In this document: positions 8,621 to 17,508 of the stretch, one piece after another
Numbering within the stretch: the stretch's first letter is position 1
Layout of the letters: each line of letters opens with the position of its first letter
Assembly: GCA_015243575.1 (NCBI GenBank)
Contig: CP042469.1
Span: 2,694,929 to 2,758,928 of the forward strand
Direction: 5' to 3'
DNA: 64,000 nt
Source: Clostridiales bacterium
GTDB lineage: Bacteria; Bacillota; Clostridia; Peptostreptococcales; Anaerovoracaceae
Program-made: the position numbers and the translations under genes
The notes under the pieces: model-generated
The model's input: only the letters and a program-made list of their open reading frames with translations
Databases searched by the model: none
What the model was told of the DNA's origin: nothing

Positions 8621-8926
8621 TTACTCTTCAACTGTGAGCTTTTCGAATTCTGCAACAACCTTTTTAAACTCTTCGTCATCTTCGATGTCGATCAGTTCAA
8701 ATTCTTCCTCAGTTGTTTCTTTATATCCATAGATGTATACATCGTCGGTGCCGTCATCGGGGATCAGAGCGATGTATTCCTTACCTTCAAACTCGAATAC
8801 GCCCATGATCTCGCACTCCACTTCCTGTCCGTCATCGAACTCAAGTGTGAGGTAATCTGCGTCATCCTCGGCACAGCTGCAGTTATCCCCGCATCCGCCG
8901 TGAATTACTTTATCTTTATCTGCCAT
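8621..8926 (-). CDS. DUF1292 domain-containing protein
   Basis: A 101-residue, strongly acidic protein matching the DUF1292 (YrzB-like) family, common in Bacillota and of unknown function. The core runs from about residue 24 (DYLTLEFDDGQEVECEIM) to the end, with the typical YIALIP and FELI segments. The N-terminus adds an unusual short cysteine-rich tract, GGCGDNCSC, which could bind metal. GGAGG sits upstream of the ATG at 8926. In many clostridia this gene lies near uvrC or the mreB/ruvX region; here it follows uvrC on the same strand after about 120 bp. It has its own terminator. Confidence 0.9.
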   Translation of the reverse strand: MADKDKVIHGGCGDNCSCAEDDADYLTLEFDDGQEVECEIMGVFEFEGKEYIALIPDDGTDDVYIYGYKETTEEEFELIDIEDDEEFKKVVAEFEKLTVEE

Positions 8927-9044
8927 AATTATCCTCCATTATCTTCTAATTAGAAATTGGTATATTTTCAAGATCGCAGTCCCATTAGGCTGCCTGCGAC
9001 GGGTTCATTATAACATTATATTTTACGTTAATCAATTGAAATAT

Positions 9045-10889
9045 TCATTTTTTCGCCGCCCATGCCAGCACCTTTTCAGCTGCAGGCTTTGTAATTCCCG
9101 GAACTTGACACAGTTCTTCCCAAGTCGCCTCCTTTATCCTGTCGATACTGCCAAAATGCGACAAAAGAGCATTTCTTCGCTTCTCACCAATTCCTTCTAT
9201 CGTATCCAGTGCCGAGCGCTGGAGGGATTTTTTTCTGAGATCCCGATGATAATCGATGGCAAAGCGATGAACCTCCTCCTGAACGGAAGCCACAAATTGA
9301 TACAGCACCGGATCCGTTTTCAGATCCAGCTCTTTTTCCGTACGAAGCAGTCCTCTGGTACGGTGCTTATCATCCTTAACCATTCCCGCCACTGGAATAT
9401 CAATCTTCATCGCCGCAAGCACCTGCTCAGCAGCGGAAACCTGCGGCTTACCCCCATCCATAAGGATCAAATCAGGCATTTTGGCAAAGCTCAGATCTCC
9501 CTGAAGACCTCGTTTAAAACGACGGTAAAGCACCTCCTGCATACTTCCGAAATCATTAGGGCCCTCCACGGTTCTAATCTTAAACCTCCGATAATCTTTC
9601 CGCTGTGGACGGATACCCTGAAACACAACCATCGCACCCACAGAGTCTACTCCGTTGGTATTGGAAATATCGAAAGCTTCAACCCGGTAGTCCAAGTCCG
9701 CTTCCCTGTGTTTTTTCCGCAAGGAGGGAATAAATGCCTCCAAGGAAGTGCGAATGGCGGCATTCCTTTCCCTTTGCAGATTTGCCTTTTCATCCAGGGT
9801 TTTCATCATTTCGATTACATCACGCTTGGCGAGATCCAAAAGTGCTTTCTTGTCTCCCTTTTGGGGAACCGTTATCTTAACCTGGCTGCCTTTCAGCTCC
9901 GCAAGCCAAGATTCGATAATCGAAAGTTCAGCTGGCTCATTCTCCACCAGAATTTCCTTTGGGATCATCGTACTGCCGGAGTAATACTGCTTGATAAAGG
10001 CAGAGACCACCTCTTCCAGCCCATCTTCCTCCATGGCTTGAAGATGATAACTTTCCCGTCCGCTAAGCCTTCCCTGTCTGACAAAGAATAGAATCACATG
10101 AGCATCGTTCTGTCCTTTTGCCCCTAAAATCACATCCATGTCACCGGCAGAGAGCAGAACCACCCGCTGTTTTTCTGCAATCGCATTTACTGCCGCAATG
10201 TAATCACGGTATTCTGCCGCCCGTTCATAATTCATTGCTTCTGCTTCTTCCGTCATCTTCTCATTGAGGTAGTCCAGTACTTTCTTGTTCTTACCATTTA
10301 GGAGCTCAATGACCTGATCCAGAACCTCCAGATATTCCTTGGGCTGCACATTGCCGGTGCAAATTCCCTTGCACTGGTTGATATGGTAATTCAAGCAAGG
10401 TTTGAACCCCTTTGGAAACTTCTGTGCAGAACAGCGTTTCAGCGCAAAGATACCATTCATCAAATCAATGATCTGATTCACAGCGTTGACATCTGCATAG
10501 GGTCCGAAATACTTACAGCCATCATGAAGGATCCTTCTTGTCTTTAGAATCCTTGGGTACGTTTCATTTGTGGTAATTTTAATATAGGGGTAAGTTTTAT
10601 CATCACGCAGCAGTACGTTGTACTGAGGCATGTATTTCTTGATCAGATTATTTTCCAGAATCAGCGCTTCCATCTCTGTATTTGTGGTGATGTACTCAAA
10701 TTCCTCGATATGAGAAACCATCGCCCTCACCTTTGGATCCATGTTTCTGGACGACTGAAAATACTGACGCACCCTGTTTTTCAGTGAGATTGCTTTTCCC
10801 ACATAAATAACCTGCCCCAGTTTATCTTTATGAAGATATACGCCCGGTTTATCCGGGAGTTTTTTTAGATTTTCTTGTATGTCGAACAT
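9045..10889 (-). CDS. uvrC: excinuclease ABC subunit C
   Basis: Full-length UvrC (614 residues), the nuclease that makes both incisions in nucleotide excision repair after UvrAB load it on damaged DNA. The order of domains is complete: GIY-YIG endonuclease at residues 13-90 (GVYLHKD, VIYVGKA), a cysteine cluster and UVR helix around 150-240, the RNase H-like nuclease from about 390 (DISNTNG, then MDGGKPQ) and a helix-hairpin-helix pair at the C-terminus (IEGIGEKRR, VPGITKPAAE). The ATG at 10889 gives the normal N-terminus, although its ribosome binding site is weak. The gene has no obvious operon partners other than the downstream DUF1292 gene. Confidence 0.97.
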   Translation of the reverse strand: MFDIQENLKKLPDKPGVYLHKDKLGQVIYVGKAISLKNRVRQYFQSSRNMDPKVRAMVSHIEEFEYITTNTEMEALILENNLIKKYMPQYNVLLRDDKTYPYIKITTNETYPRILKTRRILHDGCKYFGPYADVNAVNQIIDLMNGIFALKRCSAQKFPKGFKPCLNYHINQCKGICTGNVQPKEYLEVLDQVIELLNGKNKKVLDYLNEKMTEEAEAMNYERAAEYRDYIAAVNAIAEKQRVVLLSAGDMDVILGAKGQNDAHVILFFVRQGRLSGRESYHLQAMEEDGLEEVVSAFIKQYYSGSTMIPKEILVENEPAELSIIESWLAELKGSQVKITVPQKGDKKALLDLAKRDVIEMMKTLDEKANLQRERNAAIRTSLEAFIPSLRKKHREADLDYRVEAFDISNTNGVDSVGAMVVFQGIRPQRKDYRRFKIRTVEGPNDFGSMQEVLYRRFKRGLQGDLSFAKMPDLILMDGGKPQVSAAEQVLAAMKIDIPVAGMVKDDKHRTRGLLRTEKELDLKTDPVLYQFVASVQEEVHRFAIDYHRDLRKKSLQRSALDTIEGIGEKRRNALLSHFGSIDRIKEATWEELCQVPGITKPAAEKVLAWAAKK

Positions 10890-11571
10890 ATTTTTTTCTT
10901 AACTCTTATTCCTTGATTTTCTAAAGAAGCATGGATTCAATCAGCATTTCCCTTATACTATTTTCAATCCGATGATTTAATATTTCCATTTATCCTGCAA
11001 TCCCATTCTATCATTTATGTTATTAATTGACAAGCCGCCTACGCTTTGCAAAGCTTGCGCTGTGTTTCCTTTATATTTGTAATGCAAAAGACCCGTACAA
11101 AATTATTGCTGCCAGTGAAAAAAATATCATATTGACCGTACAAATTGATATCAATTACTACAAACGATACTTCAAAAGGCTCTACATCATCTATTTCATC
11201 TGCGATTCCTTTATCTACGGAACAGCCCACTGCGGAACTTTAGTATCTGTGATTCCTGCTGACCGGAATCTATACGGAATATGTCAGTGCCAATCTTATC
11301 GCGACAATCGCCTTGCGGCATCCATATTGAATCCCTTTACGAATCGTCAGCACTTGAACACTTTGGATAAGTTTAAGTGAAAAATATAACAATTTTTCGT
11401 TAATTACATCACAATTCCATAGACAAAAGCCTCTGCTTTGTTATATCATTAGCTTAGCATCGGGTCAAATTTGTCTTTACATACCGTGTTATATTTTGTC
11501 AACCGATGCTGCGAGTTTGAGTCTATATTTGCATTAAAGTAGAAATGCAAAGACTGGAAGGAGTAAGACAA
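10890..11571. other. gene-free region between uvrC and the hydrogenase operon
   Basis: About 680 AT-rich bases separating two divergent genes. Small reading frames occur on both strands around 11030-11380, but none has a convincing ribosome binding site or family resemblance. The minus-strand frame near 11039-11230 could be the tail of a decayed gene. Close to the hydrogenase operon, a 7-bp inverted pair GCATCGG/CCGATGC (about 11457-11510) brackets a T-rich tract, a possible operator. No canonical promoter stands out. Confidence 0.4.
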
Positions 11572-12075
11572 ATGAATAGCACCAAAACCGAAAGCTTTGG
11601 TATTCTTACCCGCGAACTGGCTCAGGAGATTGATAAGACCATCAATCATTACCGGAGCAACTCCACGAAGCTGGTAGGAATTCTCCTGGACATTCAGGAC
11701 ATTATTCCAAAGCAGTATATCCCAAGGGAAGTAGCCGCTTACGTCAGCGAGAAGATGAATATCCCGCTCAGTAAGATCTACGATGTCATTTCTTTCTACG
11801 CAGCCCTCTCCGATGTGCCGAGAGCAGATTATGTCATTCAGTTGTGTGACAGCGTCGTCTGTAAAGTTACCGGCAACACCACTCTCCGCGATACTATTTC
11901 TCAGCTGCTCGGCATCAAAGAGCAGGAATCCACACCAGACGGTAAATATTGGCTCGAGTATACGCCGTGCTTCGGAGCATGCGACATTTCACCAGCCATG
12001 CGTATCAACGGAAAAGTATTCGGTCACCTGACGACACAGGACAGCGTCAAAGCTGTTCTGGATCAGTACCGTTAG
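11572..12075 (+). CDS. hydC: NADH-dependent [FeFe]-hydrogenase, NuoE-like [2Fe-2S] subunit
   Basis: A 167-residue thioredoxin-fold ferredoxin subunit, homologous to NuoE and to HydC/HndA of bifurcating hydrogenases. The four cluster ligands are visible: CDSVVC (C-x4-C) and CFGAC (C-x3-C). It would pass electrons between the NADH-oxidising subunit encoded next and the hydrogenase. ATG 11572 has GGAAGGAG upstream; a frame-consistent ATG nine codons earlier lacks one. It is the first gene of a tight three-gene operon with 13 bp to the next gene. Such trimeric enzymes couple NADH and reduced ferredoxin to H2 formation; whether this one bifurcates cannot be told from sequence. Confidence 0.92.
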   Translation: MNSTKTESFGILTRELAQEIDKTINHYRSNSTKLVGILLDIQDIIPKQYIPREVAAYVSEKMNIPLSKIYDVISFYAALSDVPRADYVIQLCDSVVCKVTGNTTLRDTISQLLGIKEQESTPDGKYWLEYTPCFGACDISPAMRINGKVFGHLTTQDSVKAVLDQYR

Positions 12076-12088
12076 AGGAGGAACTGCT

Positions 12089-13354
12089 ATGTCTAAAACA
12101 GTTGCTATTATTACTGAGAATTTCGGTCAGTATGACCCCGGTTCCATCCATTCTTATTTATCCATTGGCGGCTTTTCCGCTGTAAAGAAAGCACTGACCA
12201 TGTCCTCTGCCGAAATTATCGAAATGACAAAGAAAGCTGCAGTAAAGGGACGAGGCGGAGCCGCTTACGATACGGGCAGAAAATGGGCTCAGGCAGCGTC
12301 AGTTCCGGGCGAAGACAAAGTCGTCATCTGCAATGCAGACGAGGGCGAACCTTGTACCTTCAAGGATCGAAGTATTCTGTCAAAGGATCCGTTCCGTTTG
12401 ATTGAAGGCATGATTATCGCAGGATATACCGTAGGTGCAAAAAACGGATACATCTACCTCCGTGAAGAGTACCGCCATTTGAGACCATTGATTCGAAACG
12501 CTATTGACGAGTCCTTGTCCAACGGCTTTCTCGGAGACAATATATTAAACACAGGTTTTTCCTTTCAAATTCATCTCTATTCCGGTGCAGGCGCCTATGT
12601 CTGCGGAGAAGGCTCTACCCTTATCGAATCCATCGAGGGAAAGAGCGGAAGACCGAGAATCAAACCCCCTTTTATCAAAGAATGCGGACTGTTTCAGCTG
12701 CCCACCCTTGTCAATAATGTTGAAACTCTGGCCATTGCTGCTGCTTTCATACAGCATGGCGTTGAGGAATACTTAAGCCACGGAACATCGGGCTCTCCGG
12801 GAACCAAGATTATCAGCCTCGCCGGCAACATAAAAAATCCCGGAGCATACGAAATCCCCTTTGGTCTTACACTGCGGGAAATCATTTACGACATTGGCGG
12901 GGGCATTCCGGACGGCCACGAACTAAAGCTATTCCAACTGGGCGGGGCCTCGGGCAAAATCGGTCCCGCTTCTATTGTCGATACACCCTATACCTATGAG
13001 GATCTGGCAAAAGAAGGTCTGGTGGTAGGCTCTGGCGGTATCCTCGTTGTAGACGATAGAACGAGGGTCATCGACTTCGTAAAATCGATACAGGACTTCT
13101 TTATTCATGAAAGCTGCGGTAAATGTACGCCTTGTCGCGAGGGAAACAGGCAGATCGCAAAAATTATCGACCGCTTCGTAGAAGGCAGTCAGCGCCCTGA
13201 TGATTTGCAAACAGCAGAACGCTTTGCCAATATCATGAGCAACTGCGCATTTTGCGGGCTTGGCGAAACAGCTCAGAGCACACTTCTCTCTGCCATAAAG
13301 CATTTTCCACAGGAGTTTGGTTTAACGGAGGTGGCTGAAAATGAAAAACATTAA
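12089..13354 (+). CDS. hydB: NADH-dependent [FeFe]-hydrogenase, NuoF-like flavin subunit
   Basis: A 421-residue NuoF homologue that should bind FMN, NAD(H) and one [4Fe-4S] cluster. The glycine-rich FMN site reads GRGGAAYDTGRKW (usual form GRGGAGFPTG), followed by NADEGEPCTFKDR, GAGAYVCGE for NAD, and the cluster ligands SCGKCTPCREG with a later CAFCG. Compared with typical HydB/HndC proteins of about 600 residues it lacks both the N-terminal [2Fe-2S] thioredoxin-like domain and the C-terminal two-cluster ferredoxin domain, so it is close to a bare NuoF. It has a GAGGAGG ribosome binding site and overlaps the start of hydA by 14 bases, indicating coupled translation. Confidence 0.92.
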   Translation: MSKTVAIITENFGQYDPGSIHSYLSIGGFSAVKKALTMSSAEIIEMTKKAAVKGRGGAAYDTGRKWAQAASVPGEDKVVICNADEGEPCTFKDRSILSKDPFRLIEGMIIAGYTVGAKNGYIYLREEYRHLRPLIRNAIDESLSNGFLGDNILNTGFSFQIHLYSGAGAYVCGEGSTLIESIEGKSGRPRIKPPFIKECGLFQLPTLVNNVETLAIAAAFIQHGVEEYLSHGTSGSPGTKIISLAGNIKNPGAYEIPFGLTLREIIYDIGGGIPDGHELKLFQLGGASGKIGPASIVDTPYTYEDLAKEGLVVGSGGILVVDDRTRVIDFVKSIQDFFIHESCGKCTPCREGNRQIAKIIDRFVEGSQRPDDLQTAERFANIMSNCAFCGLGETAQSTLLSAIKHFPQEFGLTEVAENEKH

Positions 13355-15095
13355 GATAAAAATTGATAATATCGAAGTAATCGTACCGGAAGGCACCACA
13401 ATTTTAGAAGCTGCGAAGAAGGTAAATATCAACATCCCCCATCTTTGCTACCACCCTGACCAGGCCATCAAAGCAAACTGCAGGCTTTGCGTTGTCGACG
13501 TTTCGGGTAGCAGGAAGCTCACCGCGGCATGTTCCTCCTTCGTCTATGAAGGTATGGAAGTTCACACCAATACCAAAAAGGTTCGGGATATGCAAAAGGG
13601 CATCCTTGAGCTGATTCTTGCCAATCACGATCAGGATTGTCTCAAATGTCTGCGGAACGGAAACTGCGAGCTTCAGGCACTGTGCCAAAGATTTAACATC
13701 TCCAAGACCAATCTTGTGGATACCGTAGATGCTCTTCCGCTGGATGATACAAACCCTTCCCTGATTCGTGATTCTGCCAAGTGCGTCAAATGCAACCGAT
13801 GTGTTGATGCGTGTCAGAAGGTTCAGGAAGTTCATGTTTTGACCCATTCCCATCGTTCCGTGCATTACAACATCACTCCTGCGTATGAAATGCCGCTCGA
13901 ACAGACCTTCTGCGTTTTCTGCGGTCAGTGCGCCGCAGTCTGTCCTGTGGGCGCCATTGTGGAAAAGGATGACACGGCAAAAGTTTGGGATGCCATCTAT
14001 GATCCGAAGAAGCATGTGATCGTTCAGGTTGCTCCGGCGGTGAGAGTCGCACTTGGTGATGCTTTCAATCTGCCAAAGGGCACCATCGTAACTGGTAAAA
14101 TGGTTGCCGCTCTGAGACGTCTGGGCTTTGACAAGATCTTTGACACCAACTTTACCGCAGACCTCACCATCATGGAGGAAGGCAACGAGCTGATTCAGAG
14201 GCTGACCAAAGGCGGAACGCTGCCGATGATCACGTCCTGCTCCCCTGGTTGGATCAACTTCATCGAAGGGCGCTACGACCATCTTCTCGCACATCTCTCC
14301 AGCTGCAAATCACCACAGCAGATGTTCGGTGCATTGTCCAAGTCCTATTATCCTGAAATGGCAGGCATGGATCCCAAGAACGTTTACACAGTATCCATCA
14401 TGCCATGTACAGCCAAAAAATATGAGGCTCAGCGTCCTGAAATGATGACAAACGGAGTGGCTGAGGTGGATGCAGTTCTTACAACGCGAGAGCTGGCACG
14501 GATGATCCAGTCAGCCGGTATCGACTTCGTCGCCCTTGAGGAGGATCAGTTTGACAATCCTTTCGGCATCGGCACAGGCGCCGGCGCCATCTTCGGCGCT
14601 ACAGGCGGCGTCATGGAAGCCGCACTGCGAACCGCATACGAGGTGATCACCGGCAAGGGACTTCCTTCCCTCAACTTTACAGAGGTCAGAGGTCTTTCCG
14701 GCATCAAAGAAAGCATAGTTCTCATCGACGACATGGAACTGAAAGTTGCGGTTGCCCACGGTTTGGGCAATGCGAAGATTCTCCTGAAACAGATTGAAAA
14801 AGGAGAATCCCCTTACGCCTTTATTGAAATCATGGCCTGTCCCGGAGGCTGCATTGGCGGGGGCGGACAGCCGATCAAATCTACCAGAGATGTAAAGGAA
14901 AAGCGCATTGAAGCAATCTACAAGATTGATGAGGACCTGCCGCTGCGCAAATCTCACAAAAATCCAGACATTCTCAAACTTTACGATAACTATCTCGGCG
15001 AGCCGCTGGGACACAAATCCCACCAGCTTCTTCATACTCATTACCACTCCCGCGGCATGAAGTATAACTTCAGCGAGCTGCCAAATCACAAATAG
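13341..15095 (+). CDS. hydA: [FeFe]-hydrogenase catalytic subunit
   Basis: A 584-residue group A [FeFe]-hydrogenase that produces or oxidises H2. The N-terminus binds a [2Fe-2S] cluster (C36, C47, C50, C64), followed by the His-Cys cluster (H96, C100, C103, C109), two [4Fe-4S] motifs (CVKCNRCVDAC at 148-158, CVFCGQCAAVC near 190) and then the H-cluster domain with TSCSPGW, MPCTAKKYE and MACPGGCIGGGGQP. All three signatures fit the consensus; the first has Ser where many enzymes have a second Cys. It is the last gene of the hyd operon. Maturases HydE, HydF and HydG are not in this window. Two copies of a hairpin repeat and a terminator follow. Confidence 0.96.
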   Translation: MKNIKIKIDNIEVIVPEGTTILEAAKKVNINIPHLCYHPDQAIKANCRLCVVDVSGSRKLTAACSSFVYEGMEVHTNTKKVRDMQKGILELILANHDQDCLKCLRNGNCELQALCQRFNISKTNLVDTVDALPLDDTNPSLIRDSAKCVKCNRCVDACQKVQEVHVLTHSHRSVHYNITPAYEMPLEQTFCVFCGQCAAVCPVGAIVEKDDTAKVWDAIYDPKKHVIVQVAPAVRVALGDAFNLPKGTIVTGKMVAALRRLGFDKIFDTNFTADLTIMEEGNELIQRLTKGGTLPMITSCSPGWINFIEGRYDHLLAHLSSCKSPQQMFGALSKSYYPEMAGMDPKNVYTVSIMPCTAKKYEAQRPEMMTNGVAEVDAVLTTRELARMIQSAGIDFVALEEDQFDNPFGIGTGAGAIFGATGGVMEAALRTAYEVITGKGLPSLNFTEVRGLSGIKESIVLIDDMELKVAVAHGLGNAKILLKQIEKGESPYAFIEIMACPGGCIGGGGQPIKSTRDVKEKRIEAIYKIDEDLPLRKSHKNPDILKLYDNYLGEPLGHKSHQLLHTHYHSRGMKYNFSELPNHK

Positions 15096-15120
15096 GATTA
15101 TCGCTGGCGTATTATAGTAT

Positions 15121-15204
15121 GGAGCAACGGTTTGCACGTATGATATAATAAATACAATAGATGAAGCAAAATTTGCGATTTTGCCTGCTGAGGTATTTAT
15201 TGTA
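15121..15204. repeat. 84-bp hairpin repeat, copy 1
   Basis: First of two nearly identical copies, 101 bp apart, downstream of hydA. It contains nested inverted repeats: AATAAATAC with GTATTTATT as the outer arms and GCAAAAT with ATTTTGC inside. It differs from copy 2 only in a five-base block after AATACAA and at one further base. No protein is encoded. Confidence 0.8.
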
Positions 15205-15221
15205 TCGGTGTGAAGCAAACC

Positions 15222-15305
15222 GGAGCAACGGTTTGCACGTATGATATAATAAATACAAAACACGAAGCAAAATTTGTGATTTTGCCTGCTGAGGTATTTA
15301 TTGTA
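15222..15305. repeat. 84-bp hairpin repeat, copy 2
   Basis: Second copy of the element, starting with the same GGAGCAACGGTTTGCACGTA and ending GTATTTATTGTA. The two copies are separated by 17 bp. Position between a stop codon and a terminator suggests a 3'-untranslated RNA structure or an interspersed palindromic element. Confidence 0.8.
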
Positions 15306-15310
15306 GATAT

Positions 15311-15342
15311 AGCGGCAGGTCCCTTCGGGCCTGCCGCTTTTA
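15311..15342 (+). terminator. terminator of the hydrogenase operon
   Basis: GC-rich stem AGCGGCAGG/CCTGCCGCT around a short loop, followed by TTTT. It lies after the two hairpin repeats and 27 bp before malQ. Confidence 0.85.
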
Positions 15343-15368
15343 TCAACTTCATGGAAAGGAAAAAATAA

Positions 15369-16871
15369 ATGAAACGTGGTTCCGGAATTTTACTGCACAT
15401 CAGTTCCCTGCCAGGTTCTTACGGAATCGGCACCTTCGGTAAGGAAGCCTACTCCTTCGTGGATTTTCTTAAAGAGGCAAAACAGCAGTACTGGCAAATC
15501 CTCCCGCTCTGTCCAACCAGCTTTGGGGATTCTCCATACCAGTCACCTTCGGCCTTTGCGCTGAATCCTTATTTCATCGATCCAGAACTACTCGAGGAAT
15601 CCGGCCTGCTAGTAAAAGAGGATTATCAGGAATTGGATTTCGGGGAAAATCCCCATTTGGTTGACTATAATAAAATTTATGTGAATAAAGAAACACTTCT
15701 TAGAAAGGCATTTGCAAGGAGAGAGTTGATTACATCAGAAAAATTCAATTTATTCCTTCAAGCGCAGCAGTTCTGGCTTTATGATTATGCGCTCTACATG
15801 GCACTGAAGGGTCATTTTGGAGGCCAGTCCTGGGAATACTGGGATGAGGATATCAAACATAGAGATTCACAAGCATTGCTGCATTATCAAGAACTCTACA
15901 ACAAGGAGATCGAGTATTTCCAATTTGTACAGTATATCGTCTATATGCAATGGAATTCGTTGAAAAGCTACGCAAACCGACAGGGAATTCAGATCATTGG
16001 CGACATCCCCATCTATGCTTCGGCAGACAGCGCAGACACCTGGAGCCATTCCTCCAGTGGAATCTTCCAATTCAACAGAGACCTGACACCAATCTGTGTC
16101 GCCGGCTGCCCTCCGGATTATTTTTCTGAGGACGGACAGTACTGGGGAAATACTCTCTATGACTGGCAAAAGAATCGTGATACAGGTTATAACTGGTGGC
16201 TCCGAAGAATTAAGAGCGCTCTCACCACTTATGATTGGGTGCGAATTGATCATTTCCGCGGCTTTGAAAGCTACTGGGAGGTTCCCTACGGTTCACCCAC
16301 TGCGGCTTATGGCAGCTGGAAATCCGGACCCGGCATGGATTTTATTGATGCCATGAAGAAGACCTTTGAAACGGAATCTTCCAAAGGCTTAAACATCATT
16401 GCCGAAGATCTCGGCTATATGACGGAGCAAGTGAGAGATTTCTTAAAGCAGAGCGGCTTTCCCGGTATGAAGGTTCTTGGTTTTGCCTTTGACTCAGTGT
16501 CAGATAACGATCATCTTCCCCATAATTATTATACGAATACCATCGCATACACCGGCGCCCATGATAATGAAACTGTCTTAGGCTGGTTCGCTCAGGCCAC
16601 TGCTGATCAGCGCGATTTTGCACAGAAATATCTAAAGCTGGATGAGGCTGAAGGCTATCACTGGGGCTTTATTCGGGGAGCCATGTCCTCAGTTTCCATC
16701 CTTGCAATTGCACCAATGCAAGATTATCTGGGACTGGGCTCTGAAGCAAGAATGAATACCCCCTCAACTCTAGGCGGTACCAATTGGTGCTGGCGTATGC
16801 AAACAGGAGCGAACTCAGGTGAGTTGGCTAAGAAAATTGCCGAATTGACCCATCGGTATGCCAGAGATTAA
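15369..16871 (+). CDS. malQ: 4-alpha-glucanotransferase (amylomaltase)
   Basis: A 500-residue GH77 enzyme that transfers maltodextrin segments between alpha-1,4-glucans in glycogen or maltodextrin metabolism. Family landmarks are the N-terminal RGSGILLHISSLPG, then GDIPIYASADSADTW, VRIDHFRG (nucleophile Asp), IIAEDLGYMT (acid/base Glu) and TGAHDNET. Length and order are normal for the bacterial enzyme. AAAGGA precedes the ATG. It stands alone on the plus strand after the hyd terminator, with no glycogen genes adjacent, and its stop is only seven bases from the stop of the convergent gene that follows. Confidence 0.96.
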   Translation: MKRGSGILLHISSLPGSYGIGTFGKEAYSFVDFLKEAKQQYWQILPLCPTSFGDSPYQSPSAFALNPYFIDPELLEESGLLVKEDYQELDFGENPHLVDYNKIYVNKETLLRKAFARRELITSEKFNLFLQAQQFWLYDYALYMALKGHFGGQSWEYWDEDIKHRDSQALLHYQELYNKEIEYFQFVQYIVYMQWNSLKSYANRQGIQIIGDIPIYASADSADTWSHSSSGIFQFNRDLTPICVAGCPPDYFSEDGQYWGNTLYDWQKNRDTGYNWWLRRIKSALTTYDWVRIDHFRGFESYWEVPYGSPTAAYGSWKSGPGMDFIDAMKKTFETESSKGLNIIAEDLGYMTEQVRDFLKQSGFPGMKVLGFAFDSVSDNDHLPHNYYTNTIAYTGAHDNETVLGWFAQATADQRDFAQKYLKLDEAEGYHWGFIRGAMSSVSILAIAPMQDYLGLGSEARMNTPSTLGGTNWCWRMQTGANSGELAKKIAELTHRYARD

Positions 16872-16878
16872 AAGTGTA

Positions 16879-17340
16879 CTATTGATCTTCTTGATAGACC
16901 GTGATGGAAAGCCCTTGCTCCCCCATGATTTCATAGTCTAGTTCAACTACGATGTTTCTGCCGGGAAATAGCTCCCTCATACGGATCTTCCAAAAGTATT
17001 GCAGTGTTTTTCCAAACGCCTCGATGATTTCATCGACCTGGACGGAATCATCGCAGGCCAGGAGAAAAAAATCCTCCAAAGACCAGCTGTTCACATACAT
17101 TTCAATCTGCTTACGATCATAATCATAAACCCGCTCCAAGTCAATGATGTTTCCGTTATAGAATTCCGCAATAAAAATGCATCCATTGACCTCAAGAATT
17201 TCGGGACAAAAGATGCTGGCCGCAGAGAGCACCTGCTCAATGCTGCATGAATTGGCTGCGTTGTTCATGAGGGATGTGCCGCGAACATTGCTGAAATACT
17301 TCATGATATCTGCATTAACAATACTATGAAATACTCTCAC
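16879..17340 (-). CDS. hypothetical protein
   Basis: A 153-residue protein I do not recognise. It has no signal peptide or membrane segment; composition is soluble and mildly acidic, with mixed helix and strand pattern and a C-terminal half rich in aromatic and acidic residues. Translation probably starts at the GTG at 17340, seven bases after GGAGG (ATGGAGGTTTCTG-GTG). The gene is convergent with malQ and followed upstream by about 170 empty bases, so it is monocistronic. No function is inferred. Confidence 0.65.
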   Translation of the reverse strand: MRVFHSIVNADIMKYFSNVRGTSLMNNAANSCSIEQVLSAASIFCPEILEVNGCIFIAEFYNGNIIDLERVYDYDRKQIEMYVNSWSLEDFFLLACDDSVQVDEIIEAFGKTLQYFWKIRMRELFPGRNIVVELDYEIMGEQGLSITVYQEDQ

Positions 17341-17508
17341 CAGAAACCTCCATACTAAACTGATGTGTTGAATTTCATTTCAATCTTATATAGAGTATCA
17401 ATCCAACAAGTATAATAAGGCTGAAAAAAAGGATCATCACGCAGTTTCGCATTAGATCCTGTTACAGTAAATATATTAAGCAGAAATATTTTCATTCTTA
17501 TAGAGCCA

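Noticed and set aside
9036-10091. A 351-codon plus-strand frame
   Set aside because: It is antisense to uvrC, has low-complexity, His/Phe-rich composition and no start signal; an uninterrupted shadow frame.
11027-11380. A 117-codon plus-strand frame and an overlapping 63-codon minus-strand frame between uvrC and hydC
   Set aside because: Neither has a ribosome binding site nor family resemblance. The minus-strand one might be a gene remnant but frame breaks upstream make this speculative.
13404-15263. Long minus-strand frames opposite hydA
   Set aside because: hydA is unambiguous; these are mirror frames without ribosome binding sites.
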